Part shown: in pieces, positions 33,161 to 44,200 of the stretch | How positions within the stretch are numbered: the stretch's first letter is position 1 | Layout of the letters: every line of letters starts with the position of its first letter | DNA from: Saccharum officinarum | Taxonomy: Eukaryota > Streptophyta > Magnoliopsida > Poales > Poaceae | Assembly (NCBI GenBank): GCA_020631735.1 | Contig: CM036191.1 | Span: 38,051,335-38,115,334, forward strand | Reading direction: 5' to 3' | DNA: 64,000 bases | Position numbers and translations under genes: made by a program | Notes under the pieces: model-generated | What the model saw: only the letters and a program-made list of their open reading frames with translations | Database searches by the model: none | What the model was told of the DNA's origin: nothing

Positions 33161-36019
33161 TTTTTTTTCGTGACCTGGTGTGTACCTGTTTTTCATTAAG
33201 AGGAAGAGAGTTTTAACTGTACACATCCGACCACGAGGACGAAAATCAAGGCGAGTAGCATCGATCGACGTCAAAGAAGCAAACCTAATTAGCTACTAGA
33301 TCAACATCCAATGATTACATGGTAGAAGAATTTAGCGACTAGAATTAATGAAGTGCAGCCCAAGGACGGTAGTTGCTTAGGCGTTGCTAATCGGCACCAA
33401 GTGCCCGCTGCTTCCTGCCTGGAAACAACACTTGCATGGCTTTGCGTTTCGATGGTATCAGAGGCAACCTGAACGCAGTCTGGAATTCGTCGAAGGACGC
33501 CTCGTCCGGGAGCTCCGTCTCGACCTCAAACCCCAGCTTCTTCATCATCACCTTCCTGGCTTGTGCTTCAGGCTTTGCTTCCCTGTACCTGCTCTTAGCC
33601 GCTAGCCTCGCGCTACGCTTGGGGACTAGGTCTTCATCCTCGATCTCCTTGTCCCTTGCAGCCCTAGTCTTGCGCAAACATGGTGGTGACAGTAAGATGG
33701 GCTGCACAAGGGGCCTCTTGAAGATGCTGATGAAGTCATCAACCGTCAGCGTCCTTGGTGCCCCAGCAGCCTGCACAACCGGCGTCTCCGATGCCACCGG
33801 CGCGACCATGGGGTTGGTGATCACCGACGCCCCTGCCAGAACGTCTCGCGTCTCCAACACCTAGGCCTCCAGCTCGTCCTTTACCGTAGCAGTGAAAGCA
33901 GTAGCACTTGCAGCAGTAGGCCCGACAGTCGAGCTAACCACAACGGATGAGAGGCCATCACTTGGTCCCTGGCTGTCAAGCTGTACCACGTCGGAGTGCA
34001 TGGTGGTAGTAGCATCGTCTCCCAGAGGGCAGCCCTAGACCGTGGGTGGTGATCCCTCAGCCTGCTCCGTTTCCAGGAGCCCTAGTGAGGTTTGGCCTAA
34101 ACTGCCCTTGTCAGGACCTGACAGACGCTGGTCCACCACCATAGGCATCTCCGCTGCCTGGCTTGTGAGGCCTGCTTGTACCTCAATCAGCATGGGATCG
34201 AAGTCCAAACGCTAAACCTCCGGGCAAGTGTCTACCGCAGGGTCAGGCTCTAGGAGCCCCGCTTGTGCCTGCTTTTCGCCTTCCTGCATAGCAATGCAAG
34301 AAAGGTCGCCCTGCTGACCCTCACAGCCCCGGGCCACACCCACAGACACAGAGAACTTCAAAGAGAGGTGTGCCAGGAACTCCTCCAGTGTGGCAGCTGG
34401 CTGGTGCTCGCCAGCAAGCGCAACAAGAACAAGGGGGAACTCCCCACCAAAAGTGGCGAGGTCGATGCTCCTCTGGACGACAAAGGCCTCCACCCTAGGA
34501 CGGTTATCAACGTCACCCAGAGGTGGAGCTACCGGCAGGTTGTAGAGCTGCTGCGGCGATGAAGATGACGTGGTTGCCCGCTGCACCGGGCGAGGCTGCC
34601 ATTGCATCGACACTAGCGACGGCCCCGTCGGCGCCTGTCCTGAGGCGTCGCGACCACCAAGCGACAAATTGGGTTCCCCTGGAGCGGTTGGGTGGTGCAC
34701 CTTGCCACCCTCGACGGGGCGCCTCGACACCGAAGCGGAAGGCGTGTGCGACAGTGAAAGGCCGCACTTGCACGTCCTTGCCTGATGGCCATTACCCCGG
34801 CAACGGAAGCATCGCGTCGGTGAGCAACATTGAGCGGTGACGTGATCGCGTGCGAGGCAGTTGAAGCAGCGATCCACGAGCTCCGGGGGGACCGGACGGC
34901 AGCGCTTGGGTGCTGCTATCCCCGTCCCGCGTCGTTGGCGACGACTCACGACAGTCTAGAAACATCGGCGTCGACGTTGGGCCCATGATGAGGCTGCCGA
35001 GACGCATCAAGAAACGACGCCCGCCGCCGCGGGCCAAGCCGCTAGAACACCGGGACCCTCGCCACCTGCTGCGGGCCAAGGCAGCACTGTGCGGGTACTC
35101 GCGCGTGCTGCGATGGTGGTGGGGCACTGGACCTGCGCCTGCGCCGCTGATGTCGTCGTTGACGCCGTTTTCCCCCTGCAGGCACCTGGTGGGCTCGTTC
35201 CACGGCGGCAACATTATGCGTCGCAATCGCAGCCCCGGCTGATGGCAGAGGCGTGGCCCGAAGAGCCTTGCGAGCAGCGTCTAGGTACGACAGGCGTGAG
35301 GCAGGAGCGGGCTCGTCGTCGGATCTGCCCGCACCTGGGTCAGTGTCCACCCAACGCCTAGCTTTCGAGCGCCCCATCGAGCTGCCTCCAGGATGGAAGG
35401 GGGCAGTTGGGCCGTCAGCCGGCTGCAACGTTGACAGCGACAGCGGCGGCAGCTGCGCCTCGTGCACGACGCAAGGCCCAGCAGTGGTGGATGGCGGGGT
35501 AGGAGCCGCATCGTCGTCATCGTCCTCCTCATCGAAGACATCCTCGACTGCGTCGTTGTCTTGGGCACGCCGACCACACCCGGGGACCTAATGGGTGTGG
35601 CGCGTGGTAGGGGGAAGTCGACAGCGAGCAGATCCACGATCTGCCCGTTATCGTGCCGGGCGTGCACCTCCTCATGCCCACCCACGCGGGCCTCGCCGAC
35701 GCGCTCTGCCGCATCTCCTGCCTCGTCGCGTTCTTCCTCCTCCTGCTCCTCCTCACACTCACCGTCTTCGCGTTCGTTGTCACCAACTGCGCCACCGGGT
35801 GGGATGCCGATCTCTCTAGAATGGTGGGGAACGGCCTCAAAACTGCCATGGGAAGGTAGATCAAGTGGTGGGGAGCGTGGATCTGAGGTTGGTTTGATGG
35901 GATTTGCAGCTAGCTTCTCGATCTGTGGGGTGGGTGGGGTGGCGGCGGCGCCGGGGCTGGGGAAGTCGGGGGCTCGGGGAGTGGCATCCTGCACCTGCCC
36001 GAACATCGTTTTAGCTTAG
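33161..36019 (-). mobile_element. LINE with ORF1 only, 14-bp target duplication
   Basis: Minus-strand non-LTR element. On the plus strand its left edge is a T run (33161-33168), that is, a poly(A) tail on the minus strand preceded by a short 3' UTR (33170-33380). It is flanked by TCAACCGCC(A/G)GTTC at 33147-33160 and 36020-36033, one mismatch apart: a target duplication inside the AACCGG element. It contains an ORF1-type gene but no reverse transcriptase between ORF1 and the 3' UTR, so it is an internally deleted, non-autonomous LINE. Confidence 0.8.
33387..36006 (-). pseudogene. LINE ORF1 (zinc-knuckle protein), broken
   Basis: From about 36006 the minus strand encodes an acidic, proline-rich N-terminal part, then a segment with SYLDAARKALRATPLPS, then two CCHC knuckles, CFNCLARDHVTAQC and CFRCRGNGHQARTC (around 34870-34780). 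A long linker follows and a C-terminal part ends RRSARLAAK-like (KRSARLAAKSRYREAK) and FDEFQTAFRLPLIPSKRKAM, the typical tail of grass LINE ORF1. Frames switch in the 5' part, and in-frame stops occur at 34212-34214 and 33861-33863. ORF1 proteins bind element RNA. This copy cannot make a full protein. Confidence 0.75.
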
Positions 36020-39000
36020 TCAACCGCCGGTTCGATTGTTTTGAACCGGATAAATTGAACCGGTCACAAATACTTTGAACTGGTATATACATATATGCTA
36101 TAATTAATAATAGACATATGGAACAATCCTATAAACAACACAATTTAATTGTACAACCATAAAATTCATACATATACATATGCAGATACAGGATGATCTC
36201 GAGATGCCTAATACTCTCGAGTATAGTCTTAACCAGAAAGCATCAAGAGCAGCCAAAGAAATGATCTGAAGATGCCTAATATACTTTGAAAGGTTATCAA
36301 CTATCACAAGGTTTTACACTATGCGGAGAGCTTCAGGAATCTTCAATTGACATATGCCTAATAATCAACACTAGAGAGCTTCAGGAATCTTCAATTGACA
36401 TGAGCCTAATAAACATTTGAAAGTTGAAACTTGAAAGCTCACCATGAGCCATGTCCTGGAGCACACCGGAGCTGGAGGTGGAGTGGAGGGGCTTCTGGAA
36501 TGGAGCACAGTAGCAGCCTGCACTTTCAGCCGTTGACGTCGATGTTGCCGCTGCTGAAGCTAGACTGCTAGAGCAGAGGCGCAGAGCAGCAGTCACGATC
36601 CAGAGCAGACGAGAAGGAGCAGAGCAGAGTAGCACCAAAAGTCGCCCGCCCCTTGTGGCCTTGCGCGCGCCGGCGTCGCTGCCAACGCAGCAGCTCGCCG
36701 CCGCCCGCCCTTGAACGCGTCGCTGCCCAACGCAGCAGTGCGCCTTGCATGCGTCGAAGCCCCTTGAACCCGCGGCAGCTCGATGCGCCACTACCGCCGC
36801 CCGCCTCAGCTCACAGTCCGCTGCCCCTGGCCACAGTCGCTGGCCGCCTCAGCTCGCCTGCCGCTGCAGCAGTCGCCCGCAGCAGTCGCCGTTGTCGTTC
36901 GATGCGCCGCCGCCGGCCTCGATCGGTACCTCCTGCGCCCAGACGAGGAAAGGGGAAAATTTCCCTCCCTCACGCGGCCAGAAGCCCTGAAGGGCACATT
37001 GTGCCAGTTTACCAATACTACCCCTGAATAGATAAGGTTAACCTGAGCACACTAAGAGGTATTTTTGGATAAGCTAACAAATCGCTCCGGTTCGTATGGA
37101 ACCGGCTGGTTCGCCGGTTCTATAAAAATATCGGCCGGTTCAACCGGTTTTAGTGGTTCGATTGCATAGGCGGTCTTTTAAGTGAACCGGACCCATGTAG
37201 TGTGGTAGAACCACCCAAATTATATGGCCCACGTGCATCCGTCATCATCCTAAAGACCTCTGACTGCTGTACACGGAAGCTAGATAATCCGATAGTCTGT
37301 CGGGTGTCCTCGAGGAACCCCGAATCATGGACAATTTACAACTCATACAGACAGGCAGGCGAATTAAAGATGCAATTTCTTGGTGCGCCGTGTAGTACCT
37401 CATTTCCAGTAGGCTCTAGAGTACTCGCCTGCAACAAAGTGGCAAAGTGCAGGTGATAGCGCAAAAATGCATCTTGCCCATTCTACCGAATAAGCGCGTG
37501 TTCTCGAGAGAACGTACTACATGACATGATTGTTTAAAGCCAAAGTGCGTTTAAGTGGGGCCATGCATCCACTCTGATTAGGAACTTAGGAGAAGGTTTA
37601 ACGCACTAGCTGCTGCTGATGTGCTAATCAGAAAGGTACTAACGGAGCCCAGTGTTTACTCGTTGGTTCGTATACTCTTTTTTGAAACTTTTACTTCAGG
37701 ACTTGTCACCTTTTCTCCTTCATTTTTACAGTGTCAGACACCAGATCCGACATACAAGAGACTCTTCTGAAGATCCAATTAACGCTTTTTCCCATTATCT
37801 TTGTTTTTGTAAGAGCTACATGTTTTGGAATTCAACCTAAGTATATATACACAATATTAAAATGCAGGAAGCACTCAGTTAGAGAGCATGGATGGCCCAT
37901 TGGCCCTACTTAGGTTGAACCGATGAAGGTAGAACCTTCAACCTGATCAGGGGCGGATCCAAAAACGAGATAATAAAGGAGCTGTGCATTACGACATCTA
38001 GGGTGGGCCTGAACCTTCTAAGCCAGAGTTTTCATGGACTATCGAGGGAGATTTTTTTGTGTGAATGTTTAGGGAGAAAATTAGGAGTACTACTAATCCA
38101 CCCTTGAATCTGATGGCAAGGGGGCTGAGGAAGGCAAGTATCGATAGTGAGATTATGAGAACCTCAAATATTTGTTTTCCATACGTAGTTAACAATAATC
38201 AAGACGGTTTTTAAATAAATACACACAGTAAAGGACGTAAAAAACTCATAATAATAAACTTGTACAAAAGAGAAAAGGGGGATTTTTCACATGAACTCAT
38301 TGGCAGGATGTGGACGGTGGGCTTTTTCTGGGCCGATAAACTTCCTTCCAATTTCTTTCCTTTTTCCAACTTGCATTCCATTCTGGCCCACTATTTATGG
38401 GCCTCGTGAGCTTACCAGTCAATGGGCACACAAAAATCTGCAGAACAAGTCCATTTGACTTCCTTCAACTATTGCCTAAAATCAGATTTTTAGACTTCCT
38501 TCAACTTACCAGTCAATGGGCACACAAAAAATTTAGCTCTCTAAACGGTTTAGAAAACAGTCTTAGGTGATGTGGCACCACGTCAGCATCTTACATGGCG
38601 TCACGTCTAACACAAGCGAGGTAATTAGACCTTCATAATAGTTTAGGAGGCCAATTAGACTTTATAAAATTAATTTAAAAATAATTTTCAAAAGCATCCA
38701 AATATTTTTTTAAAAAAAATAGATTTGCTTTTAAAAATATTAAAATCTTATTTATTATTAAAATCCACTCTTAGGTTGTGCCTGCTGGACGCGCATAGCG
38801 GGGCCGTGTCTGGGCCGATAAACTTTCCACTAATTTCCTTTTCCTTCCTTTTCTTCTTCGATAGTGCTAGCGCCTTCCCGCGCATGCGCCTGCACTCCAT
38901 GTCCGCGTTCGCGCCAGCACGCCCCGCCCACGTACGCCTGCACTCCATGCTCGCGCTCATGCCACACACCCCCGCCGTCCATGTAGGGCCCGCGCCGTCC

Positions 39001-39061
39001 GAACGTCGCCTGCGCCACTAGACCGCACACGGGGACCACTCGCTCCCCCTCCGCTTCTCAA

Positions 39062-39465
39062 GCACATTACAACATGTGCAACACCCAATCTACTTTTACA
39101 ATATCCAGATGAAACACTTGCAACATACATTCAAATAGATGAAACACTTGCAATATACGTCTGAAACACTTGCAAAATACATGAAAAACACTTGAAAAGC
39201 CATTGCAAGCATATGCAACATCCAGATGAAAACACTTTGCAACAACCATGTGAAACATATGCAACATCCAGATAAATACACTTGCAACTTATGTTTGAAA
39301 AAATAAATGAAACATTTGGAGCAGAAATTTGTAATATACGTGTATAGCCATTATATTGCAATATATGCAACATCCTGATCTACTTTTGTAACATTCATAT
39401 GAAACACTTGCAACATACCTCTAGAACATCTGAAACACTTCAAACATACGCTTGCAACATGTTAG
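39062..39465 (+). repeat. degenerate AAACACTTGCAACATA repeat, copy B
   Basis: The counterpart of the array at 5250-5645, with the same unit order and scattered substitutions. Confidence 0.75.
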
Positions 39466-39469
39466 ACGT

Positions 39470-39840
39470 GTTGAGAAACTTGATAACCGCTTTCATGGCT
39501 AGATCGGGGCTAGGAGGTGGCAGAGCGAAGAGCACCACGGACTTGGTCGCCACAAGCTTCTTTCGCTAGGGGCACTAGGGCGTGAGGAGCTTCGAGGCGT
39601 GCGCAAAGTACAGCATGGCCACGACGCCCTCGTAGTCTTCAGTCGCAGGAGGTGACGAGGAGGACGCCGGTGTCGTCTCCGGGGATGAGATCAGGGGCGG
39701 ACGGCAGGCGCGACTCCAGTGGCGGAGGCTGACATCGCGAAGGCTGGTGAGGGCCCCGGGGCGGAGGAAGCAGAGGTGGTCGCCGCTGGAGAAGGCGAGC
39801 ATCGAGTAAATGGTAGGGAACACCGCCATGGCTGTGCGAG
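39470..39840 (-). pseudogene. degenerate coding fragment, copy B
   Basis: The minus-strand counterpart of 5643-6040, with the segment MLAFSSGDHLCFLRPGAL and different frame breaks. Because both copies are broken, the fragment was probably already non-functional before the duplication. Family not recognised. Confidence 0.3.
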
Positions 39841-40189
39841 TTGGAAAATGTCATCTTTTTTTTTGAAGAAACCGTGAAAAAATGAAGGTAGAGAAAAGCA
39901 GGCCCGCTAGACCGGTAGTGCACAAACACATAAAGCAGGGCGTTCAAACGGACAGACGACGCTCTTACTAAAGCTTTTCCGTTCCGTTTCTTCTTTCAAC
40001 TCTCACTCCCTTTCAGCCCACTATTTATCGGCCTAGTGGGCTTGCCAATCAATCGGTATAGATTAATCTGCTGGGCTCCTCTCTAAACAAGAAAAGAAAA
40101 GAAGATTGATCTGTTAGGCCCGTGTTGACCGTTCAAAGCCGCAGGTGCCAGCCGAACGGACCTCGCTGTTTTGCCACCCGGTGAGCAGC

Positions 40190-40215
40190 CACCGTGCAAG
40201 CAGTTCCCTGGGTCT
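40190..40215 (+). other. empty (pre-insertion) site of the Tat element
   Basis: Here copy B reads GTGCAAGCAGTTCCCTGGGT with a single AGTTC (40202-40206), where copy A has AGTTC, 12.2 kb of retrotransposon, then AGTTCCCTAGGT. The insertion therefore happened on the copy A lineage after the two copies separated. Confidence 0.85.
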
Positions 40216-41255
40216 CGCCGCACTAAAGCGATACAGGAAGTGGTAGCTCGCCAGTCAGGCAGCCACGAGGTCCCGGTGATGGGATCGGACCATTCCGGGA
40301 CCACGGAAAGGCGGCAGAGTGGAGGACCGGAAGTGTCCGGCGCATGGCGCGCTCCTCTGACTCTGTGAGACTCTGACCAAGTTGTTCGTGGAAATGCTGG
40401 CGTCCCGTCTCTTCTCCGCTAATGGATCGGCGTCGGCGTCGGCGTCGGCACGGCACCTGGAGGGTTGAGCGGGACGTGTCAGCCAGCTGTCAGGCGTTGA
40501 CTCCTCTAGCCGTCGCCGCGGAGCTCGTTCTCCACGCAAATCGAGAAAAGGGAAGATTTTCTGTCATGTCTTTCCGCTGTCGAGTGCAAACCAAACTCTC
40601 TCATCCTGAAGATTTTGTGGGGTTTTCCGGCGATGTTCGTCACAATCATCCGTGTGCGTGCAGGCGAGCACAAGGTGTTGGTGGAAATGCCGCACAGCGT
40701 TGGTCAGAAAGGACAGTTCACGCAGCAAGGACCGAAGGCTAAAAACTGTCCAACATGTAAGAGGATCAAAGACAAGGTCTCGCAGGTATCAAACATTGCA
40801 TTGCATGTAAGATATTCAGGTAATTGCACCATCATTGAATGAGTCAAAACACACTCACTTTCGAGTGCAGTATCACTCACACTCCCACCACGGATCTATC
40901 CATGGTTTATATACTAGTTCCAAAAGGGTCACTGTAGTAGTAGCCTTGGAAGTTGGAAATCTTGCCCATATGGGTCCCCTTGTCGACAACTGCTACGCGT
41001 ATGACCATTCTACTTAACTTTGTCCATGACTCATGTACGTGCCAACATTATTGCTTCTCTTTGTCTTTCACAGGACTAGTCCACCATTAGACGATGGTTG
41101 TTACCATCTACCTTGGTTCCTCAGAGCTTGTTTCATCCACCTAGTTGGCCAGAGCTTGTTTGCAAAAGATTATTCTTGTTCTATTTGGATGATAACTCTG
41201 AGCAGCAGTCCAATTTCATCACTGGACTGCAAGCAAGCAGTAAAGCAGAGAGAAA
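40216..41255 (+). promoter_or_regulatory. promoter and 5' leader of the kinase gene, copy B
   Basis: The sequence is conserved with 18570-19646, including an internal CACAATCATCCGTGTGCGTG and a leader ending AGAGAGAAAATGG at the start codon. CAAGGTCTCGCAG|GTATCAAAC (about 40786) has the form of a splice donor, so part of this may be a leader intron in the 5' UTR. No TATA box assigned. Confidence 0.45.
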
Positions 41256-44200
41256 ATGGACATCGCAAAGCTTGCAGGGGTTGATGCCATCAAGCTTGTC
41301 GTGATGATCGTGCAGGCAGCTCAGACTGTTCACCATAACAAGAAGACCTGCCAGCAGCTTGTCCACCATGTGCAGATAATCGGTGACCTTCTGAAAAAGC
41401 TGCAGACTCCGGAGATGATGCAACATCCAGAGACTAGGAACGGTCTTAATGAGCTCGAGGAGATTCTTCGTGAGGCATACATGCTTATCACATCCTGCCA
41501 AAACAACAACTACATATACCACCTGTTCACAGGCAAGAAGCAGGCAGATCAGTTCCGCATTCTGCAGAATAGGATGAACTCGTGTCTCCAGGTTTTCCCA
41601 CTCATCAGCCACATCGACACCACAGACCGCTTGGACAAAATTCTTGAAGTCATACGGCCTCCATGCTCACAGGTATGGTAATTGGTAAGATAAAAAGCAA
41701 TTTGTTATAATTGCATCAATCATAAGTAGTTAGCAATAGTCTGGTTAATTTGTTCCATGAAAGTCTTGTGTTGAAAATAAATATGGAGCACCTCTAAATT
41801 GGTATGGGTTATTAAGACATTGTTGAAACTTGAATCTTGTGAACCTAACTGGCTCCGTGATTCCTGTTCACCCCCAAAAAAAACTGATTGTCTTCGTTAT
41901 TTCTAGATAATACTGAATATGAGAAACAAAGTGAACTTGGGAGAATACAAATTTGTATAAATATGGCATGACCACATTTACATGGTAATTGTTTCTCATA
42001 TTTGTAGACTTCCTATGAAGCATCATGCAGTAGTATAGTAGGATTCAAATTATCCATGTCATAAATTAATTTATTTTGAGAAACGTCTCCTTTCCAGATT
42101 CTTGGTGCTCAGATACCTATTTATTATTTCAGGTTGTAAGAGATGTGCCAAGACTGCTTGCAGGTTGCTCGTCTTGTGACACCAGGTTAGAATGTGCAAT
42201 TATTTTAGTACCCATACTTTTTTGGCTGGCTCGAACCTGACCTGAGCCCGATGTCAGGTAAAAAAAGCGATTTGAGTTTCATTTCAACTTTTAGACAATG
42301 ATGTCTATCTAGTTGTATATGCTAAAAATACATAATGGATAAGTTTCATAAATGTTAACAACATATTTCCCCGCCTAATTTTTGTTGCCCATTCTGGAGA
42401 CTTCACTAAATAACCCCATTAGTTGGCTTGACATTTGAGCTCCCTTGTGCTTTCATCATTCATAGTTCAATAACTAACATTTAGTAACATGTGGTTTTGC
42501 TATTAGTTTGCATCTGGGATTTCTTTTTTTTTATTTGAAACGAAGCATCTGGGATTTCTTGTATTGGCATTTTTCTCAATGAGATGTGAGATTCCTTGAA
42601 TTGGCAGCGGTTTTGGTACTTTGCATCCTCAATGATATTGAGAGTCTTGAGATTCTTTAGTTATTTGGTTATGTCCTTGCACACTACCACAAGAATCGAG
42701 TCTGTCTACATGGTTTTGTTAAGCAGTTTTCTACTTTAGAGAGAGTTTCGTGAAAAGTCCTGTACACAATCTAGAATTTTGAACCTTTTTTATACTGATA
42801 TGTAAGATGCAAGGATAACATTTTTTTTCTTCTTCCTTAGATAGCATGATAGAATTTACTCACCTTGTTAGTGGCAGGACTGAAGTGTATAGTGAAGTTA
42901 AAAGGTGCTCCCTCCAATTGAATTGCACAGGTATGGCCCATTAAATAGAGAAATGGTGATCAGAAACTACATCAGTATGCTTGTGGAAAGTAGCAGAGTT
43001 TTGGAGTGCTAAATAGATTGTTTTAAGGGTCTCAAAGATCTTTCTCCTGTCATAACAGAGGCACTCAAGTTCACTTTGTCCCAGTTGGTTGATGCTACAA
43101 ACAACTTCTCCGAAAGGAATCTAATTGGCAAAGGTAGCTTTGGCTGTGTTTACAAGGTAGGTGTCCCCAACCCCCCCGCCCCCCCCCCCAACACATGCCA
43201 AAACAAGGTAAACAAAATGACGCCCTAGAATGCATTTAACAAACTCTCATTGAATTTTGACCAAGGTAATAGGTACAATATATAATTTGGATACATGTAA
43301 ATATCAAGACTAATTTTTTCAGAAGAATTTCTTTGATCTACTTCATTCATGAATATATGACAAAGAAAGTCACTCACCAAAGTGGCATCAGAATTCAACT
43401 AAATACATACGAGCATATATGAACCTAAGACTTTGAAAAGTAAAAAGGTGTCATATTAAATTACGGATATAAGTTTGCCCCCCTCAACTTTGATATGGTC
43501 ATCACTTACGGATATAAGTTTGGCCTTCTAGACTTTGATACGGTCATCCCGCTGCAGCACTGCTATTGAGGTGCCTTCTATAATCTTCTATTCTATTTCA
43601 ACTGTGCTAATTTGCAATAATGTGGAAAAGGTCATAACTATCAAATAGCAATGCAATTTTACATTAGATTAAAAACTCCACTATCATGTAATCGAACTCT
43701 TTATTAGGTGCCACCATAAAACTCTTCATCACTATGGAAAGGTGTGGTGGGGTGCATTGTAGGTGTGTGGGTGCAGTATTCTACACTCTTTGGTAGGCTA
43801 TCTTCATAATCAAATAATACGCAGATCTCATGTGCATTTGACAGAAAAAAACACTAGAATAACCCAACCAGTTTGTGCAAAAATATTCACCCTGTTCGCT
43901 TGAACTTATCTGCCAGAATCAGCCAACCGTTCAGTAGTGTTTTTCTCTCAAAACAAATCAGTATCAGCATCAGCCGTTCAGCAGTGCTTTTATAGCCAGC
44001 CGAACAGGGTGATTGATCATCATTTGAATATTATGTTTGCATTCAGGGTCAACTGCATGATGGACTTGAGGTTGCTGTCAAAAGATGTTTTGAGTTTCCT
44101 TCTTCACCTAATCAACTGGATGTCCAAGATTATGAATTTCAAAATGAGTTTTGCTTTCTTCCAAGGCTTCAGCATACCAATATAATTAAGCTTCTGGGAG

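Larger units (their letters stand above)
33079..37200. mobile_element. AACCGG-rich repeat element, interrupted by a LINE
   Basis: The left part (33079-33160) and right part (36034-37200) are rich in AACCGG/CCGGTT motifs (GATTGAACCGGTGAG; GGTTCAACCGGTTTTAG). Its left edge is where the duplicated NLR flank breaks off, and its right edge lies before sequence preceding duplication copy B. The interior of the right part has a GC-rich block at 36440-36990 without supported coding. A 48-bp tandem repeat starts at 36326 (second copy 36374). The class is not determined; inverted ends are weak. Confidence 0.5.
37356..41692 (+). repeat. segmental duplication, copy B (without the large insertions)
   Basis: Matches copy A from 2689 to about 20083, and ends where copy A reaches its LINE fragment. 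It lacks the MITE, MULE and Tat insertions. Its homologous DNA also continues into the full kinase gene, which copy A has lost. It carries a short local rearrangement at about 38490-38540 where a nearby segment (CTTACCAGTCAATGGGCACA) is repeated. Confidence 0.9.

Noticed and set aside
35462..36019. A 185-codon plus-strand frame opposite LINE ORF1
   Set aside because: GC-rich antisense frame of the LINE; coding features (zinc knuckles, ORF1 tail) are on the minus strand.
43177..43192. Poly-C run in intron 4 as a functional motif
   Set aside because: A simple homopolymer-like tract (CCCCGCCCCCCCC type) with no supporting context; may also be a sequencing error spot.
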